Part shown: piece after piece, positions 1-8,368 of the stretch
Position numbering within the stretch: position 1 is the stretch's first letter
Layout: the number at the start of each line of letters is the position of its first letter
DNA from: Fusobacterium varium
GTDB lineage: Bacteria; Fusobacteriota; Fusobacteriia; Fusobacteriales; Fusobacteriaceae
Direction of reading: 5' to 3'
NCBI GenBank assembly: GCA_002356455.1
Contig: AP017968.1
Span: 1,364,001 to 1,428,000, forward strand
Length of the DNA: 64,000 nucleotides
Translations under genes and position numbers: made by a program
The notes under the pieces: model-generated
Seen by the model: only the letters and a program-made list of their open reading frames with translations
What the model was told of the DNA's origin: nothing
The model's database searches: none

Positions 1-364
1 TTTCCAATTCTTCATAATTAGAACCTAAATAGGGAAGCATAGCTCCAGACATTTTAGGATCATAGGTTTCAACAGCTGTAATATGAGCCATATCTATTGT
101 CCCCATCATAGTTTCTTCAAATATACTAGTATAATCCCCCAAAGAGCTGTCTGTATAAAGTTCTACTTTTACTCTTCCTTCAGTCGCTTTATTTATTTCT
201 TCGCATATTTCTCTGTCAGCATTTGAAGCTGTTGAGTCACTTGGATGTTGATTTGCGAATTTTAAAACAACTGGTTTAAAATTACCTGCATCTTTTGCAT
301 AAGTAAGAGAGCCTAAAATAAAAAAGCCAGTTAAAAAAATTGATACTGCATTTTTGAATTTCAT
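1..364 (-). CDS. TRAP transporter solute-binding protein, DctP family (3' end outside window)
   Basis: The first 121 residues of a periplasmic solute-binding protein are visible; the rest lies beyond base 1. An N-terminal signal peptide (about residues 1-23, ending LTYA) is followed by VVLKFANQHPSD, the start of the DctP fold in which the protein binds an organic acid for a TRAP secondary transporter. Later stretches (GRVKVELYTDSSLGDYTS, then GTIDMAHI) are typical of the family. The ATG at 364 has a GGAGG ribosome site. The membrane subunits (DctQ/DctM) would be expected further left. The substrate cannot be read from this fragment. A DUF1904 gene lies 40 bases upstream on the same strand, with a palindrome in the gap. 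Confidence 0.85.
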   Translation of the reverse strand, partial: MKFKNAVSIFLTGFFILGSLTYAKDAGNFKPVVLKFANQHPSDSTASNADREICEEINKATEGRVKVELYTDSSLGDYTSIFEETMMGTIDMAHITAVETYDPKMSGAMLPYLGSNYEELE

Positions 365-389
365 TTTTTACCTCCTTGATATTTTAATA

Positions 390-399
390 AAAGCGCTTT
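390..399. promoter_or_regulatory. LacI-type operator-like palindrome AAAGCGCTTT
   Basis: A perfect 10-bp palindrome with a central CG lies 26 bases upstream of the TRAP gene start. LacI/GalR-family operators commonly share a core of this form. Assignment is inference; no such regulator gene is visible in the window. Confidence 0.3.
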
Positions 400-404
400 A
401 TTCA

Positions 405-725
405 TTAATAACGAATTCCATTTTCATAAAAAAGATTTCCTGGAAATTCACTATAATTAACTTGGATAAAATCATATCCTTTTGTTTTAAAAAAATTAGT
501 TATTTCCATTGCTAATTTATCACATATTTCTTGAGGACGAGGCATCCAGTATATTTCTACAATTATAATATTTTTTTCTTTACCAGAAATATATTCTATA
601 GGATTATAAAAAATTTTAATATAATCAATAGAGGTGTTAGATGTATTAAAGATGATATTGGTTAAATTGCTAGAAAATTCTATAATTTTTTCTTTGGAAA
701 CTCCACTTATTTTAAGATGTGGCAT
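405..725 (-). CDS. DUF1904 family protein, tautomerase-like fold
   Basis: A 106-residue protein starting MPHLKISG. The length and the MPHL start match the DUF1904 family, whose fold resembles the 4-oxalocrotonate tautomerase superfamily. In that superfamily the proline after the initiator Met is catalytic, and Pro2 is present here. No substrate is known for DUF1904. The start has an AGGAGG site. The gene is upstream of, and co-directional with, the TRAP binding-protein gene, so they may be co-transcribed. It is divergent from the XRE-cupin regulator across a 268-base AT-rich gap with no further gene. Confidence 0.75.
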   Translation of the reverse strand: MPHLKISGVSKEKIIEFSSNLTNIIFNTSNTSIDYIKIFYNPIEYISGKEKNIIIVEIYWMPRPQEICDKLAMEITNFFKTKGYDFIQVNYSEFPGNLFYENGIRY

Positions 726-993
726 AGTAACCTCCTTTTTTTATTATTATAAAATAAATTTTTATATATATAAAATCTTTTATAATTTATTAATACTATT
801 AAAAATACAAAAAGTCAAGTAAAATAACTATTTTTTTATAAATTGAACATTTTAATATTAATAAAATGCTGAAAAAATTTTATATTTATAAAATTTTTGT
901 TTTTATTTTTAAAAGTATTTTTAGGATATAAAAAAAATAAAATGTGATATAATATGTTTGAATAATTATAACAATACTGAAAAGGGGTAAAAA

Positions 994-1551
994 ATGGATG
1001 AAAAAATAGGCGCTCTTTTAAAAAGAATAAGAAAACAACATAAAACTACATTGCAGGAACTAGCTTTTAAATCTGGGTTATCAATAAGTTATTTAAGCCT
1101 ATTGGAAAGAGGCCTTAACAGTCCTACAATCGAAAGCTTAAATAAAATTTGTCAATGCCTTGGAATAACCCTTACAGATTTACTTTTAAATTTAAATGCT
1201 GAAAAGCTTTTAGTTGAAAAAAAGGATAGAAGAATTATATTTGATAATAAAGGAGTACGTTATGAAACAATAACAGAGGGAAATAGACATATGAAAGGAA
1301 CTGCTATGATAGTATCAGACAAAGTTCTGCATATTTCAGAATCTCATATAGCAGATGAAATTGGATATATGGTACAAGGAGTTTTAGAATTGAATTTAAA
1401 AGGAGTTATTTATGAAATGCATCCTGGAGATACAATCTATATTCCAGCAAATACTAAGCACTCTTTTAAAAAATTGAGTGATGATGATTCTATAAGTATT
1501 TGGGTATATCATAATGTAGCTTTAGAAAATTTACCATCTGCTTTTAAATAA
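994..1551 (+). CDS. XRE-family transcriptional regulator with C-terminal cupin domain
   Basis: A 185-residue two-domain regulator. Residues about 7-62 form a helix-turn-helix of the XRE/HTH_3 type (LQELAFKSGLSISYLSLLERG). Residues about 105-180 form a small cupin barrel, with HPGDTIYIPANTKHSF as its conserved second motif. Members of this architecture usually sense a small molecule in the cupin and control a nearby metabolic or transport gene. The start has an AAGGGG site, and a TATAAT box lies at 948-953. It is divergent from the DUF1904/TRAP genes, which are candidate targets by position only. The ligand is unknown. Confidence 0.85.
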   Translation: MDEKIGALLKRIRKQHKTTLQELAFKSGLSISYLSLLERGLNSPTIESLNKICQCLGITLTDLLLNLNAEKLLVEKKDRRIIFDNKGVRYETITEGNRHMKGTAMIVSDKVLHISESHIADEIGYMVQGVLELNLKGVIYEMHPGDTIYIPANTKHSFKKLSDDDSISIWVYHNVALENLPSAFK

Positions 1552-1616
1552 AAATATAAGAATTTGAAAAATTATAGATGAGGTGTAAAAAATAGAAAAT
1601 AATATCATAGAGGATA

Positions 1617-1646
1617 ATAAAAAAGCTGCTTATAAGCAGCTTTTTT
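1617..1646. terminator. Bidirectional intrinsic terminator
   Basis: The stem AAAAAAGCTGC/GCAGCTTTTTT with a short loop is flanked by A and T runs. It can stop both the XRE-cupin gene and the convergent adenosyltransferase gene, whose stop codon it touches. Confidence 0.85.
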
Positions 1647-2163
1647 ATCTTTCTATCCCATCTCTAGCCATTACACCTATATTATAATAATGTTTTATTT
1701 CCTTCATTTCAGTAACTAGATCAGCGCAATCTATGATTCTTTGAGGAGCATATCTTCCAGTCAGGACAAGTTCAACATTTTCAGGTTTTAATTCTATAAG
1801 AGCCAGTATTTCATCTTCAGTAACTAAACCAAAAAAATGAGCTACACATATTTCATCTAATATAACAAGTTCATAATCTCCACAGACAAGAGCTTCTTTA
1901 GCTCTTTTTAGTCCAGCTTTAGCTTTTTCTATATCTATCTGCTGTACATGTTCTTTAGAAATTATGCAGTTTTCTGTTCCAAATCTTTCTATAATAATAT
2001 TATCCAATTTAGCAAATGTCCGAAGTTCACCATATTCTTGCCCTTTCATAAATTGCCCAATATAGACATGGTACCCATTTCCAAGTGCTCTCACAGCCAA
2101 GCCAAGAGCAGCAGTAGTTTTTCCTTTTCCGTTTCCTGTATATACTTGAGTGTATCTTTTCAT
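1645..2163 (-). CDS. Cob(I)yrinic acid a,c-diamide adenosyltransferase (CobA/CobO/BtuR type)
   Basis: This 172-residue protein transfers the adenosyl group of ATP to cobalt(I) corrinoids to form adenosylcobalamin. The P-loop GNGKGKTT is at residues 10-17, followed by AALGLAVRALGNGYHVYIGQFMKG, the family signature. LVILDEI (mid-protein) is the Walker B-like strand. I chose the start at 2163 because AGGAGG precedes it at good spacing; the in-frame start 14 codons further upstream lacks such a site. No other cobalamin gene or cobalamin riboswitch is seen nearby, so it looks like a stand-alone salvage gene. Confidence 0.92.
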   Translation of the reverse strand: MKRYTQVYTGNGKGKTTAALGLAVRALGNGYHVYIGQFMKGQEYGELRTFAKLDNIIIERFGTENCIISKEHVQQIDIEKAKAGLKRAKEALVCGDYELVILDEICVAHFFGLVTEDEILALIELKPENVELVLTGRYAPQRIIDCADLVTEMKEIKHYYNIGVMARDGIER

Positions 2164-2254
2164 AATAATTCCTCCTTTGGAAAAAGTTATGTTGAAAATC
2201 TGCATATTTAAAGAATATCACAAAAAAGAAGACATAACAAGGAATTATATTACT

Positions 2255-2283
2255 TTGACTTTTTGGAGGATAAATTATATAAT
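2255..2283 (+). promoter_or_regulatory. Sigma-70 type promoter for the gene at 2318
   Basis: TTGACT at 2255-2260, a 17-base spacer and TATAAT at 2278-2283, about 35 bases before the start codon. Confidence 0.7.
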
Positions 2284-2317
2284 TTTTTATATAAGTCTTT
2301 AAAAAGGAGTGATGAAA

Positions 2318-2518
2318 ATGACTAGAGAGAAATATTTTAAAGATTTAAAAAAGAGAATTGATGAGGTTTATTTGGATTTTCATAAATCAGGAAAAGAAAA
2401 AATGGCAGAGCTTGAAGAGATAAAAAAGATAATTTTAGATGAGAATGTAAGAGATGAATATTTTGAAGACTTAAAAAAGTATATAGAAATAAAGCTTGAA
2501 TCAATTGGAGCTTTATAG
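2318..2518 (+). CDS. Small helical protein of unknown function
   Basis: A 66-residue highly charged protein (MTREKYFKDLKKRIDEVYLD...) predicted to be all helix. I do not recognise a family. The ATG at 2318 is chosen because AGGAG (2305-2309) is 8 bases away; the upstream in-frame GTG and ATG overlap or crowd that site. It has its own strong promoter and a terminator directly after it, so it is a monocistronic expressed gene and unlikely to be a chance reading frame. Confidence 0.65.
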   Translation: MTREKYFKDLKKRIDEVYLDFHKSGKEKMAELEEIKKIILDENVRDEYFEDLKKYIEIKLESIGAL

Positions 2519-2526
2519 TAAGAGAG

Positions 2527-2561
2527 AGCAGGCTGAAAATTATGACAGGTCTGCTTTTTTT
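2527..2561 (+). terminator. Intrinsic terminator of the 66-aa protein gene
   Basis: AGCAGGCT pairs with GGTCTGCT (two wobble pairs) and is followed by seven T residues. Confidence 0.7.
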
Positions 2562-2563
2562 GT

Positions 2564-2587
2564 AAAAAAGCTCTCCTTGAGAGAGCC
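2564..2587 (-). terminator. Intrinsic terminator of the gene at 2593
   Basis: On the minus strand GGCTCTC and GAGAGC form a short-looped stem, followed by a T run. It lies just beyond the stop codon. Confidence 0.75.
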
Positions 2588-2592
2588 TTTTA

Positions 2593-2973
2593 CTAATATA
2601 TTGCTTCTTGCTTAATTATTTTGTTATACGCAACAATAACTTTACTCCATTTTTCAAATTTATTTTTTACAACTTCTAATGTAAGTCTTTCCTCAGACAA
2701 TGCAATTAAGTGGAAAAGAACAAATCCAGCTGTGTCAGCCCAGTGAATATTATATCCTTTTAAATTGAAGTTGAAAAATGTTTCTGTTAATTTATCTTTT
2801 ATTGCTTTTGCTGAATAGTCAGGAGATTGATAATCTACATTGATAAGTTCTTCTCCCCAGATATTAGAAGATAATTGCCACCTGTACATAGACTTCTGCT
2901 CTATTTTTATAACATAGTAATCTTTTTCCTGCCAATCAGTGAATCTAACTTCAAATTCTTTCATTATAGCCAT
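2593..2973 (-). CDS. Hypothetical protein, 126 aa
   Basis: A soluble 126-residue protein rich in aromatic residues (for example IHWADTAGFVLFHLIAL). There is no signal peptide or membrane segment, and I do not recognise a family. The start at 2973 follows GGAGGTGG. It has a near-consensus promoter (2997-3025) with a perfect 14-bp palindrome adjoining the -35 box, and its own terminator, so it is a regulated monocistronic gene. Function unknown. Confidence 0.65.
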   Translation of the reverse strand: MAIMKEFEVRFTDWQEKDYYVIKIEQKSMYRWQLSSNIWGEELINVDYQSPDYSAKAIKDKLTETFFNFNLKGYNIHWADTAGFVLFHLIALSEERLTLEVVKNKFEKWSKVIVAYNKIIKQEAIY

Positions 2974-2996
2974 AATCCCACCTCCTGTTATTATTT

Positions 2997-3025
2997 TATA
3001 TACTTCATAAAGCTTGTTCTGTCAA
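2997..3025 (-). promoter_or_regulatory. Promoter of the gene at 2593-2973
   Basis: On the minus strand a perfect TTGACA (3025-3020), a 17-base spacer and TATATA (3002-2997). The start codon is about 24 bases downstream of the -10 box. Confidence 0.75.
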
Positions 3026-3039
3026 TTACAAATTTGTAA
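3026..3039. promoter_or_regulatory. 14-bp perfect palindrome abutting the -35 box
   Basis: TTACAAATTTGTAA is its own reverse complement and directly adjoins the TTGACA box of the gene at 2593-2973. This position suits an activator or repressor operator. No cognate regulator can be named. Confidence 0.4.
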
Positions 3040-3326
3040 AGATTAAATATAGTGAAGATACTATTTTTTCTTTGAAAACTTCTTAAAAGTTTAAATTGAG
3101 ATATGGATTATAGAATTTTTTTTAAAAATTTTTTTATAATAATTACATATGGTATCCTTAATTTAAATATAATTAAGAAAAATTTCATTTAGAAAACTTA
3201 AGTATGACATCTTGAATATAGGAGTTATTTTGAAACGAAAAAAAAAGGTTTATATTTTTAAGAAAAAGAGGTATTATATATAAGGGGAAATTGTCTATAT
3301 ATAGTTTAGTGATGAAAGGAAAATTG
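3040..3326. other. AT-rich intergenic region before the DinG-like gene
   Basis: No gene, convincing hairpin or repeat is seen. A possible -10 box (TATTAT) lies near 3272, but no good -35 box can be assigned. Confidence 0.5.
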
Positions 3327-5810
3327 ATGGATATAAATGAAAAAATATCTCTAAGTGTAAGAGAAATAATGAAACTAGAAATAGAAGAAGCTGGAGGAAA
3401 TGAGGTATTTTTTAGAGGTATTCCAGATGAAAATGGAATAGTTACAGAAGTAGAGGTACTTGCAAGGGGAAATAAGTATTCTGTACCAGCTATAATAAAA
3501 GCAATGAAAAAAGGAGAGGTTTTGATTCACAATCACCCCTCTGGTTTTTTATACCCATCTGATGCAGATGTAGAAATAGCTTCTATGTATTCTAATAGAA
3601 TGGCAGGAGCTTCATATATTGTAAATAATGGACTGACAGATATCTATGTAATTGTAGAACTTTTTTCTGATAGTAATGTTAAAATAGATATAACACCATA
3701 TTTTGAAAAAACAGGGTTGCTATCTCAAACTTTTAAAGGGTTTGAATATAGAGATGAACAGCTGCATATGGCAAAACATATAGAAAATGGATTGAATAAT
3801 GAAAAAAAAGTGATAGTTGAGGCTGGAACAGGAACAGGAAAAACTTTAGCTTACCTTATACCAAGTGTAGAATGGGCTATTAAAAATAAAAAGAGGGTAG
3901 TGATTTCAACTAATACAATAAATCTTCAAGAGCAGCTTTTAAACAAAGATATCCCAATAGCAAAAAAAGTAGTACAAGGTGATTTTAGATATATTCTTGT
4001 AAAAGGGCGAGGAAATTATCTCTGTAATAGAAAATATTTTAATCTTGCTTTGGGAGAAAATGTAAATTTTGAAGAATTTTCAAATTCACAAAAAACTCAG
4101 TTTAAAGAAATAATAATCTGGGGGAAAAAAACTGAAAAAGGGGATAAATCTGAACTTCCTTTTGAAGTAGATAACAGTGTATGGGAATTATTTCAAAGTG
4201 AAACAGATATTTGTGCAGGAGCAAAGTGTCCATATAAAGGAGAATGTTTTTTCTTAAAATCTCGTGAAGAAAAGAAAAATGCAGATATACTTATAACAAA
4301 TCATCATATGTATTTTTCTGATTTAGCTATTAGAAAAGAAATAGGATTTAATACAGAATATTCAATACTTCCAGAATATGGATTAGTAGTATTTGATGAG
4401 GCACATAATATAGAAAAAGTTGCAAGAGATTATTTTTCTTATGAAGCTTCAAAATATAGTTTTACAAAAATAATGAATCAAATATTTGCAACAGAAGGAA
4501 AGAAAAAAAATACAGGAAGTCTGGATATATTATTGAATTATATAAAAAGTACATCTCTAGACAGCAGAAGTATTTTAGAAAAAGAAATCAAAGAGATAAA
4601 AATAAAACATAAATCTTTATTTTTAGAGGGAAGAGAGTATTTTAACCATATAATAGAAGTATTTTCAAAAGGGCAAATGGGAACATTTACATTTAGAGCT
4701 AAAAAAGAAGAAATGGAACACTCTCCTTTTCTCAGCAGTCTTATTGATTTTAGAGAAAAGTTTACTTCTGAGTATAATTCATATATGAGAAAAGTAAGAA
4801 GTTTAATAAAAGAAATAAGAGATGAAGAAGATGAACTTGGAACTATAAATGATTTTATAAAATATACAGACAGGCTGGAAAACTTTTTTAATAATTTTAG
4901 ATTTATAAATGATTTTGATGATGAAGAATTTATCTACTGGATAGAAGTAAACAGTAGGAAAAGTAATTCTAAGCTTGTAGCTACACCTCTTAAAATAGAT
5001 AATGAACTTCAAAAAAATCTTTATATCAATTTAAAGCAGATAATATTTACATCTGCTACTATTGCTATTGGAAGTGATTTTTCGTATTTTAAAGAATCTA
5101 TAGGTTTGGAAGAAGATACATTGGATAAAGTTATACATTCTCCGTTTGACTATGATAAGCAGATGAAAGTATATATTCCAGATGATATTCCTAATCCATC
5201 TGACAGGGATTTTGTAGATGAGATTTCAGAATTTTTGAAAGCTTTGTTAATAAAATCTAAAGGAAAAACTTTTGTTTTATTTACTTCATACTCAGCATTG
5301 AATTATGTTTATTATTTATTAAGAGATGATTTGGAAGCCAGTGGAATAGAACTTTTTATTCATGGAATGGCACCAAGAACTCATTTAGTAAATATGTATG
5401 TGAATGGAAGAAATCCTGTTCTTTTTGGAACAGACTCTTTTTGGGAGGGAGTAGACATAAAAGGAAAACAATTAAGTTCTGTAATAATAGTAAAACTTCC
5501 TTTTAAAGTTCCAAGTGATCCTGTTACTGAGGCTATAATAGAAAATATAACAGCTCAGGGGAAAAATTCATTTATAGAATATCAAATACCAGAAGCTGTA
5601 ATAAAATTTAAACAAGGAATAGGAAGATTAATAAGAAGTAAAACAGATCATGGAACTGTTACTATATTGGATAATAGAGTTATTAATAAAAGATATGGAA
5701 AATATTTTATGGAATCTATTCCAACTAAAAATATTAGAATTGTGGGGAAATCAGCTGTATTAAAAGATATGGAAGCTGACATCAAAGGTGGTTACAATGA
5801 AGAAATTTAA
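3327..5810 (+). CDS. DinG/XPD-type DNA helicase with N-terminal JAMM (RadC-like) domain
   Basis: An 827-residue fusion. Residues about 10-110 contain H68-N-H70-P-S-G and P77-S-x-x-D81, the metal-binding JAMM signature as seen in RadC. From about 125 onward is a superfamily 2 XPD/DinG helicase: Walker A AGTGTGKT (166-173), DEAH box D357-H360, and motif VI QGIGRLIRS near the end. C233, C296, C301 and C307 match the four cysteines that hold the DinG/XPD 4Fe-4S cluster. Firmicute DinG proteins usually carry a DnaQ-like exonuclease at the N terminus; here the JAMM domain replaces it. I prefer ATG 3327, preceded by AAAGGA; an in-frame TTG at 3291 and ATG at 3312 are alternatives. The stop overlaps the next gene by 14 bases. 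Role inferred: repair of structured or R-loop DNA. Confidence 0.9.
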   Translation: MDINEKISLSVREIMKLEIEEAGGNEVFFRGIPDENGIVTEVEVLARGNKYSVPAIIKAMKKGEVLIHNHPSGFLYPSDADVEIASMYSNRMAGASYIVNNGLTDIYVIVELFSDSNVKIDITPYFEKTGLLSQTFKGFEYRDEQLHMAKHIENGLNNEKKVIVEAGTGTGKTLAYLIPSVEWAIKNKKRVVISTNTINLQEQLLNKDIPIAKKVVQGDFRYILVKGRGNYLCNRKYFNLALGENVNFEEFSNSQKTQFKEIIIWGKKTEKGDKSELPFEVDNSVWELFQSETDICAGAKCPYKGECFFLKSREEKKNADILITNHHMYFSDLAIRKEIGFNTEYSILPEYGLVVFDEAHNIEKVARDYFSYEASKYSFTKIMNQIFATEGKKKNTGSLDILLNYIKSTSLDSRSILEKEIKEIKIKHKSLFLEGREYFNHIIEVFSKGQMGTFTFRAKKEEMEHSPFLSSLIDFREKFTSEYNSYMRKVRSLIKEIRDEEDELGTINDFIKYTDRLENFFNNFRFINDFDDEEFIYWIEVNSRKSNSKLVATPLKIDNELQKNLYINLKQIIFTSATIAIGSDFSYFKESIGLEEDTLDKVIHSPFDYDKQMKVYIPDDIPNPSDRDFVDEISEFLKALLIKSKGKTFVLFTSYSALNYVYYLLRDDLEASGIELFIHGMAPRTHLVNMYVNGRNPVLFGTDSFWEGVDIKGKQLSSVIIVKLPFKVPSDPVTEAIIENITAQGKNSFIEYQIPEAVIKFKQGIGRLIRSKTDHGTVTILDNRVINKRYGKYFMESIPTKNIRIVGKSAVLKDMEADIKGGYNEEI

Positions 5811-7869
5811 TTTATTTGGCTTAAAATTTATGTTTGAAATAAAAAAAAGCGATAGAAATGATGCAGAAATATATTCGAGTTCATATAGTTTGAGAGAGAA
5901 AATTCTGTATTTTATTCTTGTGATGTTTGTTATTGCTTTTAGTTCAAAGATATCCTTATTGTCACGTAATAACAACTATAAAGTAGGAGATGTGGTAATT
6001 TCAGATATATATGCTCCTAAAACTATAGTTTTCAGAGATCAAAGTGCAAAAGAAAAAATAATAGAAGAAATGATATTAAAATCAGGAAAAGAATACATTT
6101 ATTCTGCTGATGCAGGAAGAATATACCTTGAAACTTTTGATGATTTTTTTAATGATATTTATTCTATGAAAGAAAAAGATCATAATGAAATAGATTTTAA
6201 AAGTTTGGAAAAAAATACTGGAAGAAAAATATCAGAAAGTATGATACAAGAAATTCTCCATTTAGATGTAAATGAGATAAAAAAATTACAAAAGGAAACA
6301 AGAAGTTTTCTGGAAGCTCTTTATGAAAATGGGATTGTACAGGAAAAATCAATTATTAAATATAATTCTCCCTATGATGAGAAAGTGAAAAAACTTCCAG
6401 AATTAAGAAAACAAGTAGTTGAAACATTTGCAAGTCCAAATTATATTTATGATGAAGAAAAAACTAAGAGATCTCTTCAAGAGAAAGTTTCACAGATAAA
6501 TGATCAATATATAGAGATTAAAGCAGGAACTTTAGTAGGAAAAAAAGGAGAAATTCTTAATGAAAGAAGAATAAAGATTTTAGAGGCTTGTGGTGTTTAT
6601 TCATATAAAAGAAGTACAGCTATAATCCTTGCTAATCTTACATATTTATTTATAATAGCTACATTATTTTATACAGTAGTATTTAACAAATTTAAAAAAG
6701 AGATATTAAATAAAAGTTATTATAGAAGTGTTTTATTGATAATAACAGCATTTTTCTTAATATTTAGATTTATAAATAATGATTTGATTTATCTGGTACC
6801 TATTGATACAGCATTATTTTTATTAATATTATTGACAAATACAAGATATGCAACCCTTATGTTTTCATTTATGATGCTGTTTTTAATGCCTATTATTGAT
6901 TATGACCTCATATTCCTTGTAGTATATGTGGCTTCTTTGTCATTTGGGGCATATTTGGTAAAAAAAGTTAATACAAGAGCAGGATTAATAGCTGTAGGAA
7001 TCCAGCTTTCTATTTTAAAAATAGCATTATTTCTTTTATTGAGTGCATTTTCACAAGTGGAGACATTTGGAGCAGCTTTAAAATCAGGAGAAATGGTATT
7101 GGCTGGATTGATTTCAGGAATGATAACAATAGCTCTTTTACCTTATTTTGAAAAGACATTTAATATATTAACTCTTTTCAAATTGTTAGAATTGGGAGAT
7201 CTTTCTCATCCATTGCTGAAAAAATTATCTATGGAAGCACCAGGAACATTTCATCACTCTATGATGGTAGCAACTCTATCTGAAAATGCAGCGGCAGCAG
7301 TAGGAGCCAATGCAATTTTTACAAGGGTGGCATCTTATTACCATGATATAGGTAAATGTAAAAGACCAAAATTCTATGTAGAAAATCAACAGAATGGAGA
7401 AAATCCTCATAATAAAGTTTCGCCGTTTATGAGTAATTTAATAATAACATCTCATACAAAAGATGGAGCAGAAATGGCAAAGCAGTATCAAATTCCTAAA
7501 GAGATAAGAGATATAATGTATGAACATCAGGGAACCACATTTTTAGCATATTTTTACAATAAAGCTAAAAGTCTTGATCCAAGTGTAACTAAAGAAGAAT
7601 TTAGATACAGTGGACCTAAGCCAAGAACAAAAGAATCCGCAATTATCATGCTGGCTGATTCTATAGAGGCGGCTGTCAGATCAATAGATGATAAAACACC
7701 AAGAGCTATGGAAGAAATGATCAGAAAGATAATAAGCAGTAAAATAGAAGATAATCAGCTTTCAGAAGCAGATTTGACATTTAAAGAGATAGAAATAATT
7801 ATACAGACATTTATAAAATCTCTTGTAAGTATACATCATGTAAGAATAAAATATCCAGGTCAAAAGTAA
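5797..7869 (+). CDS. 7TM-HD domain phosphodiesterase, PgpH/YqfF family
   Basis: A 690-residue membrane protein. One N-terminal helix (about 30-50) is followed by a long extracytoplasmic 7TMR-HDED segment (about 55-270), seven membrane helices (about 270-455) and a cytoplasmic HD domain with H486-H487 and H516-D517 (YYHDIGK). In Listeria the family member PgpH hydrolyses c-di-AMP, so that role is likely here by homology. ATG 5797 is chosen because AAAGGTGG precedes it; it lies inside the end of the helicase gene, indicating coupled translation. It is followed by ybeY, as in many genomes, where the pair is commonly co-transcribed. Confidence 0.9.
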   Translation: MKKFNLFGLKFMFEIKKSDRNDAEIYSSSYSLREKILYFILVMFVIAFSSKISLLSRNNNYKVGDVVISDIYAPKTIVFRDQSAKEKIIEEMILKSGKEYIYSADAGRIYLETFDDFFNDIYSMKEKDHNEIDFKSLEKNTGRKISESMIQEILHLDVNEIKKLQKETRSFLEALYENGIVQEKSIIKYNSPYDEKVKKLPELRKQVVETFASPNYIYDEEKTKRSLQEKVSQINDQYIEIKAGTLVGKKGEILNERRIKILEACGVYSYKRSTAIILANLTYLFIIATLFYTVVFNKFKKEILNKSYYRSVLLIITAFFLIFRFINNDLIYLVPIDTALFLLILLTNTRYATLMFSFMMLFLMPIIDYDLIFLVVYVASLSFGAYLVKKVNTRAGLIAVGIQLSILKIALFLLLSAFSQVETFGAALKSGEMVLAGLISGMITIALLPYFEKTFNILTLFKLLELGDLSHPLLKKLSMEAPGTFHHSMMVATLSENAAAAVGANAIFTRVASYYHDIGKCKRPKFYVENQQNGENPHNKVSPFMSNLIITSHTKDGAEMAKQYQIPKEIRDIMYEHQGTTFLAYFYNKAKSLDPSVTKEEFRYSGPKPRTKESAIIMLADSIEAAVRSIDDKTPRAMEEMIRKIISSKIEDNQLSEADLTFKEIEIIIQTFIKSLVSIHHVRIKYPGQK

Positions 7870-7896
7870 TAAAATTAAAGATATAAGGAGAAAAGA

Positions 7897-8364
7897 ATGG
7901 ATTTAGTTGTAGATATTTCACTAGAAATAGAAGGATATAGCAACCTTATTAATGAAGAGGAAATGAAAAAATATATTAAAGAAGCTCTTGAAAGCGAATT
8001 TGAAAGTGATAGACCTGTGTATCTTTCACTGCTTTTTACTGGAAATGAGGAGATACAAGTAATAAATAAGCAATACAGAGGAAAAGATCAGCCTACAGAT
8101 GTAATATCTTTTGCATACCATGAAACAGAGGATTTTGATATTGGGCCATATGATACTCTTGGAGATATAGTTATTTCTATGGAAAGAGTAGAGGAACAGG
8201 CTGCAGAATATAATCACTCTCCTAAAAGAGAATTGTATTATGTGCTGACTCATGGATTGCTTCACTTGTTGGGATATGATCACATAGAGGAAGAGGACAA
8301 AAAAGAGATGCGTGCAAGAGAGGAAGAAATACTTGGGCAATTTGGCTATACAAGAGAGATGTGA
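7897..8364 (+). CDS. ybeY: Endoribonuclease YbeY (16S rRNA maturation)
   Basis: A 155-residue protein with the UPF0054 zinc motif H119-x3-H123-x5-H129 (HGLLHLLGYDH). YbeY is a metal-dependent RNase involved in 16S rRNA 3' processing and ribosome quality control. Length is normal. The start has AAGGAG. It lies 27 bases after the PgpH-type gene and 4 bases before the DgkA-PAP2 gene, within one rightward transcription unit. Confidence 0.95.
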   Translation: MDLVVDISLEIEGYSNLINEEEMKKYIKEALESEFESDRPVYLSLLFTGNEEIQVINKQYRGKDQPTDVISFAYHETEDFDIGPYDTLGDIVISMERVEEQAAEYNHSPKRELYYVLTHGLLHLLGYDHIEEEDKKEMRAREEEILGQFGYTREM

Positions 8365-8368
8365 TGTT

